Shown here: positions 7,333 to 10,186 of the stretch, piece by piece
Layout: each line of letters begins with the position of its first letter
How positions within the stretch are numbered: the first letter of the stretch is position 1
Origin: an uncultured Actinomyces sp.
GTDB taxonomy: Bacteria > Actinomycetota > Actinomycetes > Actinomycetales > Actinomycetaceae
Assembly (NCBI GenBank): GCA_938028585.1
Contig: CALIZH010000237.1
Span: forward strand, 1 to 10,186
DNA length: 10,186 nucleotides
Direction of reading: 5' to 3'
Made by a program: the position numbers and the translations under genes
Notes under the pieces: generated by a model
What the model saw: only the letters and a program-made list of their open reading frames with translations
The model's database searches: none
Told to the model about the DNA's origin: nothing

Positions 7333-8168
7333 GAGCAGGCACCAATTCGGATTTTCTCCAGTATCGAAGCTCCAATTCCTGGAACTGCAGCTAAATCGTC
7401 CACACGCGTGATCGGGTGCGACTTCCTATAGGTGACGATACGCGCGGCCAGCGCCGGTCCAACTCCATCGAGTCCTTGTAGTGTTTGAACATCCGCTTGA
7501 GTGACGTCAATGCAGGCGGAAGCTTGACCGGATGGAGCTTCATCCTGTGCCTTTGCAGAGTTCAGAGAAGGAACCCTGATCTGTTCACCATCAACAACCA
7601 ACCTAGCAAGGTTAACGCTGTCACGGTCTGCGTCTTCGGTAAAGCCTCCAGCTTGGTCGACAGCCTCCGAAACTCGAGAACCATGTTTGACACGGACAAC
7701 GCCAGGAACGCGCACTTCTCCTGTCATATGAACCATCACTTGGCCGCTACTTGCGCTTCCCTCCTCGCCGGACTGCTGAATTCCTGGGCTCGAGGAAGAG
7801 ATAGATCCGGTGCTATTGGCATGTGCACTCGGAGATTCGGCATCAGAAGCCGAAAGATCGTCTTCTTCTAAGCGACTATTCCAGTTATTGACAGCACCTG
7901 CTATTAGGGCGAGAAGCAGGCAGATCGCAATAAATACTCGAGCGGTACGCCATCGCCAGCTCCAGCGTAGGCCTCGCCCCTGGTTATCTTCATCGCCCTG
8001 AGGATCGTCTCCTTCGGCGTTCCTTTCTGCATCCTGATCGGCCTGGACAGACTGAGAGGCAAATACCAAGCGTTCCAAGTGTCTTCTACGGCTCAGATGA
8101 GATTGCACGTGTGAATCCATGCCTTCAGTGTGTACATCTCTCAACTCCAGTTCAGGGTCCGTGAGCAC
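7329..8168 (-). CDS. comEA: ComEA competence DNA-binding protein with SLBB and helix-hairpin-helix domains
   Basis: The 279-residue product has a long charged N-terminal segment (1-73), one membrane helix (about 75-96), an acidic and serine-rich linker (100-140), an SLBB-type domain (about 143-202, with GEVRVPGVVRV and AVDQAGGF) and a C-terminal tandem helix-hairpin-helix (about 218-279, GLDGVGPALAARI and VPGIGASILEKI). ComEA binds incoming double-stranded DNA outside the membrane and passes it to ComEC. About 70 residues before the anchor is a long cytoplasmic stretch for this family. The GTG at 8168 has no good Shine-Dalgarno, and an in-frame ATG at 8120 would remove 16 residues, so the start is uncertain. 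It is the first gene of the comEA-comEC pair and is divergent from proC. Confidence 0.92.
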   Translation of the reverse strand: MLTDPELELRDVHTEGMDSHVQSHLSRRRHLERLVFASQSVQADQDAERNAEGDDPQGDEDNQGRGLRWSWRWRTARVFIAICLLLALIAGAVNNWNSRLEEDDLSASDAESPSAHANSTGSISSSSPGIQQSGEEGSASSGQVMVHMTGEVRVPGVVRVKHGSRVSEAVDQAGGFTEDADRDSVNLARLVVDGEQIRVPSLNSAKAQDEAPSGQASACIDVTQADVQTLQGLDGVGPALAARIVTYRKSHPITRVDDLAAVPGIGASILEKIRIGACS

Positions 8169-8171
8169 TTC

Positions 8172-8208
8172 TGTGGATGAATCCTTGATTCACATATTTT
8201 GTGGATAG
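8172..8208 (-). promoter_or_regulatory. Two DnaA-box-like 9-mers upstream of comEA
   Basis: On the minus strand CTATCCACA (8208-8200) and TCATCCACA (8180-8172) each differ by one base from the DnaA box TTATCCACA. They share orientation, are 28 bases apart, and lie immediately before the comEA start. They are seen directly; binding is unproven, and one-mismatch sites are not rare. Confidence 0.3.
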
Positions 8209-8243
8209 CTTTGCGTTACAAAGAATGACCCCTTGTTGCCATC

Positions 8244-8266
8244 AACACGTAAAGTGTGTTTAAAAT
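8244..8266 (+). promoter_or_regulatory. Dyad and candidate -10 upstream of proC
   Basis: AACAC (8244-8248) and GTGTT (8256-8260) form an inverted repeat directly before TAAAAT (8261-8266), a plausible -10 about 38 bases ahead of the proC start. No good -35 lies at 16-18 bases spacing. The dyad overlaps where a -35/-10 spacer would be, so a repressor operator is possible. Evidence is weak. Confidence 0.3.
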
Positions 8267-8303
8267 AACGCCAAGATCTACACCTTCTCACTCAAGGACT
8301 GTC

Positions 8304-9110
8304 ATGCGTATCGGCTTCATCGGAACAGGTGCAATGGCCTCAGCTATTGCACGCGGTGCCGTGGCCGCTGGCTTCAGCGGCTCGGATCTGATGTTCGCTG
8401 ATCGACACCACCAGGCCGCCGAGGACTTGGCAGATGAGCTGGGAGGCGCTGCGCTCGCATCGAACCGCCAGGTCGCCGCACAGAGCGACCTCTTGGTCCT
8501 TGCAGTGAAGCCGAATGTCCAGTCGGAGGTCATTCGTGAGATCCGCGAGAGTGTTCTTTTTGCCAAGGGACTCTGCGTCATTTCTATTGCTGCAGGTCGC
8601 ACAACAGATCAGATCATTTCAGATTTTGGCGCAGCCATCCCTCTGGTCCGCGTCATGCCCAATGTGAATGCGCAGATCGGCCAGTCAATGAGCGCCCTCT
8701 GCCCGGTAGGGACAACGGAAGAACAGCTCGCCGCCGCGCGTAAACTTCTGGATTCGGTTGGCCAAACGATCGTGTTGGATGAGAAGTACTTCCCTGTTTT
8801 TACAGCGATCGCTTCCTCCTCCCCGGCATGGATCTTCCGCATGATCGATGCGATGGCCGAGGCCGGCGTCAACCACGGCCTCACCAAGGCTGATTCGACG
8901 CGCATCGTCGCCCAAGCCTTTGCAGGAAGCGCACAATTGCTGCTTGACGGCCTCGACAATGGGCAAGTACCCGCAAACCTTATTGATCGGGTTTCTTCTC
9001 CGGGCGGCACCACTATTGCTGGTCTCCTCGCCGCTCAAGAAGCAGGTCTTTCCTCCGCGATCGTCGCAGCGGTCGACGCTGCTGTTGAGCGCGACCATCA
9101 TCTTGGCTGA
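8304..9110 (+). CDS. proC: Pyrroline-5-carboxylate reductase
   Basis: The 268-residue enzyme reduces 1-pyrroline-5-carboxylate to proline with NAD(P)H, the last step of proline synthesis in the cytoplasm. The N-terminal Rossmann motif is IGFIGTGAMASAI (3-15), followed by LAVKPN (66-71), ISIAAG (93-98) and VRVMPN (115-120). The C-terminal dimerisation domain carries the family signature SSPGGTTIAGL (231-241), close to the usual TSPGGTT. Length is typical (about 265-280). The frame is open 16 codons further up, but the ATG at 8304 is preferred: it has AAGGA five bases upstream and starts exactly at the MRIGFIGTG strand. Codons end more often in C or G than in the neighbouring com genes, consistent with a well-expressed housekeeping gene. 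Confidence 0.96.
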   Translation: MRIGFIGTGAMASAIARGAVAAGFSGSDLMFADRHHQAAEDLADELGGAALASNRQVAAQSDLLVLAVKPNVQSEVIREIRESVLFAKGLCVISIAAGRTTDQIISDFGAAIPLVRVMPNVNAQIGQSMSALCPVGTTEEQLAAARKLLDSVGQTIVLDEKYFPVFTAIASSSPAWIFRMIDAMAEAGVNHGLTKADSTRIVAQAFAGSAQLLLDGLDNGQVPANLIDRVSSPGGTTIAGLLAAQEAGLSSAIVAAVDAAVERDHHLG

Positions 9111-9226
9111 CGTCGTCACGAGACGCCGTCAGGATAATCTCCCGCGCTCGCGAAGATTTGCCGCAGCCTTCACTTAAGCTCGCGCATCCCGTTTTTAACT
9201 TCGCACCCGACTGAAGCTATTGCTCC

Positions 9227-9254
9227 TTATCCACATCAGTTTTTCACACATAAT
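9227..9254 (+). promoter_or_regulatory. Tandem consensus DnaA boxes over the candidate promoter of the transporter gene
   Basis: TTATCCACA (9227-9235) is the exact consensus DnaA box, and TTTTTCACA (9240-9248) fits the relaxed form TTWTNCACA. They have the same orientation, 13 bases start to start. CATAAT (9249-9254) follows at once and could be a -10, which would put transcription start about 8 bases before the ATG at 9269. The rest of the 158-base gap after proC holds no convincing terminator, only an imperfect GC-rich segment before GTTTTT (9190-9195). Confidence 0.4.
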
Positions 9255-9268
9255 TTCTTGGAATAGTC

Positions 9269-10186
9269 ATGCTTTTGTTGAATGCAGTCGTCCTCTCGGT
9301 GATCGTCATGCTGGCTCTGAGCCTTGCCCGAGTACACGTCGTAATCTCTCTTTTTGTCGCCTCGATCGTCGCCGGCCTTGTCGCCGGAATGGGAATCTCT
9401 GGCACGATGGTCGCTTTCCAAACCGGCCTCGCCGGAGGCGCAAAGATCGCACTTTCCTACGCATTGCTTGGTGCCTTCGCCATGGCGGTCGCCCACTCAG
9501 GTCTCCCGGCTTTGCTTGCGCGCACAATTGTGAACCGCATGCGCAACACGGATGCAGCGAGCTCCGTACGCGTTGCTCGCGGCGTTAAATGGGGAATCGT
9601 CGGCGGCGTGCTCGTCATGGGCGTGATGAGCCAGAACCTGATCCCCATTCACATCGCCTTCATTCCGCTCCTTATTCCGCCGCTCATTGGCGTCATGAAC
9701 GAGCTGAAGATGGACCGCCGCCTGATTGCCTGTGCGATTACTTTCGGTATCGTCACCGCCTACATGTTCTTCCCCATCGGCTTCGGGCGTATCTTCTTGT
9801 ACGACATTCTCTACAAGAACATCAACGCCGCCGACATGGATGTCTCCTCTGTCAACCCCATGGCAGCAATGGCAATTCCCGCGGCTTCAATGGCAATCGG
9901 CTGCGCGATCGCGCTTCTCTTCTCCTACCGCAAGCCCCGCACTTATGAACAGCGCGACTCCTCCTTCGCGTCTTCTGAGGAGAAACCGATTGATATGAAG
10001 AAGGTCTGGGCCGCGGTGGCTGCCCTTGTCGTGTGCTTTGTCATTCAGACCGTTCTCACTCGAATGGATTCTGAGGCCGATCCGCTTCTCGTTGGTTCCT
10101 TGGTGGGTCTTTGCATGATGCTCTTCATGCGAGTCGTCCCCTGGCAGCAGGCTGACGATGTCTTCAGCGGCGGCATGAAGATGATG
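9269..10186 (+). CDS. YuiF/NhaC-type Na+/H+ antiporter-family transporter, N-terminal part, cut by window end
   Basis: The frame is open for 306 codons from the ATG at 9269 to the last base, with no stop reached. The protein is strongly hydrophobic, with about eight membrane segments in the visible part. The start (LNAVVLSVIVMLALSLARVHVVISLFV) fits the small N-terminal Na_H_antiport_2 domain, followed by GGAKIALSYALLGAFAMAVA (56-75), SQNLIPIHIAFIPLLIPPL (121-139) and YMFFPIGFG (165-173). These resemble the YuiF-like family, which is about 430-450 residues long, so about a third is missing. Members are called Na+/H+ antiporters, but some may carry amino acids, so the substrate is open. The Shine-Dalgarno is weak (GGA, 6 bases before the ATG). 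Downstream partners are outside the window. Confidence 0.87.
   Translation, partial: MLLLNAVVLSVIVMLALSLARVHVVISLFVASIVAGLVAGMGISGTMVAFQTGLAGGAKIALSYALLGAFAMAVAHSGLPALLARTIVNRMRNTDAASSVRVARGVKWGIVGGVLVMGVMSQNLIPIHIAFIPLLIPPLIGVMNELKMDRRLIACAITFGIVTAYMFFPIGFGRIFLYDILYKNINAADMDVSSVNPMAAMAIPAASMAIGCAIALLFSYRKPRTYEQRDSSFASSEEKPIDMKKVWAAVAALVVCFVIQTVLTRMDSEADPLLVGSLVGLCMMLFMRVVPWQQADDVFSGGMKMM

Noticed and set aside
8685..9119. A minus-strand open frame of 144 codons opposite proC
   Set aside because: It overlaps the conserved proC coding sequence, has no known motif and no start signal.
9111..9226. Search for a proC terminator
   Set aside because: GC-rich arms near 9144-9155 and 9177-9185 precede GTTTTT but do not pair over more than about four bases.
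8169..9268. Possibility that the DnaA-box-like sites mark a replication origin
   Set aside because: There is no dnaA, dnaN or other origin-linked gene in the window, the sites are few and split by proC, and no long AT-rich unwinding stretch was seen.
9220..9588. A plus-strand open frame with its own ATG covering the start of the transporter gene
   Set aside because: Its product is Arg/Cys-rich and unrelated to any family, whereas the frame starting at 9269 gives a long, well-formed membrane protein that stays open to the window end.

Overview
The window looks like a piece of a mid-GC actinobacterial chromosome, most likely an Actinomycetaceae relative. This is an inference from three things: the comEA-comEC-holA order, an actinobacterial-type aminoacyl-lipid synthase paired with a membrane esterase, and frequent GTG starts. 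No mobile element, CRISPR array, rRNA or tRNA was recognised, and coding density is high.

Left part (1-4758), membrane lipid genes. The first 96 bases are the C-terminal end of a plus-strand gene, probably a hexose-6-phosphate mutarotase. Facing it is a minus-strand two-gene unit. The upstream gene is a large multi-pass DUF2156 (MprF-like) tRNA-dependent aminoacyl-lipid synthase. The downstream gene is a membrane-anchored alpha/beta-hydrolase esterase whose likely GTG start overlaps the synthase stop. This pair matches the Corynebacterium glutamicum system in which an aaPGS homologue makes alanyl-diacylglycerol and needs a neighbouring putative esterase to make alanyl-phosphatidylglycerol. 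The N-terminal membrane region of the synthase reads as a degenerate rhomboid: the GAS serine is kept and the catalytic histidine is replaced by arginine. A small PlsC-like acyltransferase is transcribed divergently. The shared control region holds three TCAGGG units spaced about one helical turn apart, next to a possible -10 for the synthase.

Middle part (4792-8168), DNA replication and uptake. On the minus strand, in transcription order, lie comEA (membrane anchor, SLBB, helix-hairpin-helix DNA binding), comEC (uptake channel without a C-terminal metallo-beta-lactamase domain) and holA (DNA polymerase III delta, the clamp-loader subunit). comEA and comEC overlap by GTGA, so they are probably translationally coupled. 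holA has its own strong ribosome binding site.

Right part (8304-10186), housekeeping genes on the plus strand: proC (pyrroline-5-carboxylate reductase) and then the first 306 codons of a YuiF/NhaC-type Na+/H+ antiporter-family transporter, cut by the window edge. DnaA-box-like 9-mers lie in both intergenic regions flanking proC. Two of them match TTWTNCACA exactly and sit just upstream of the transporter.
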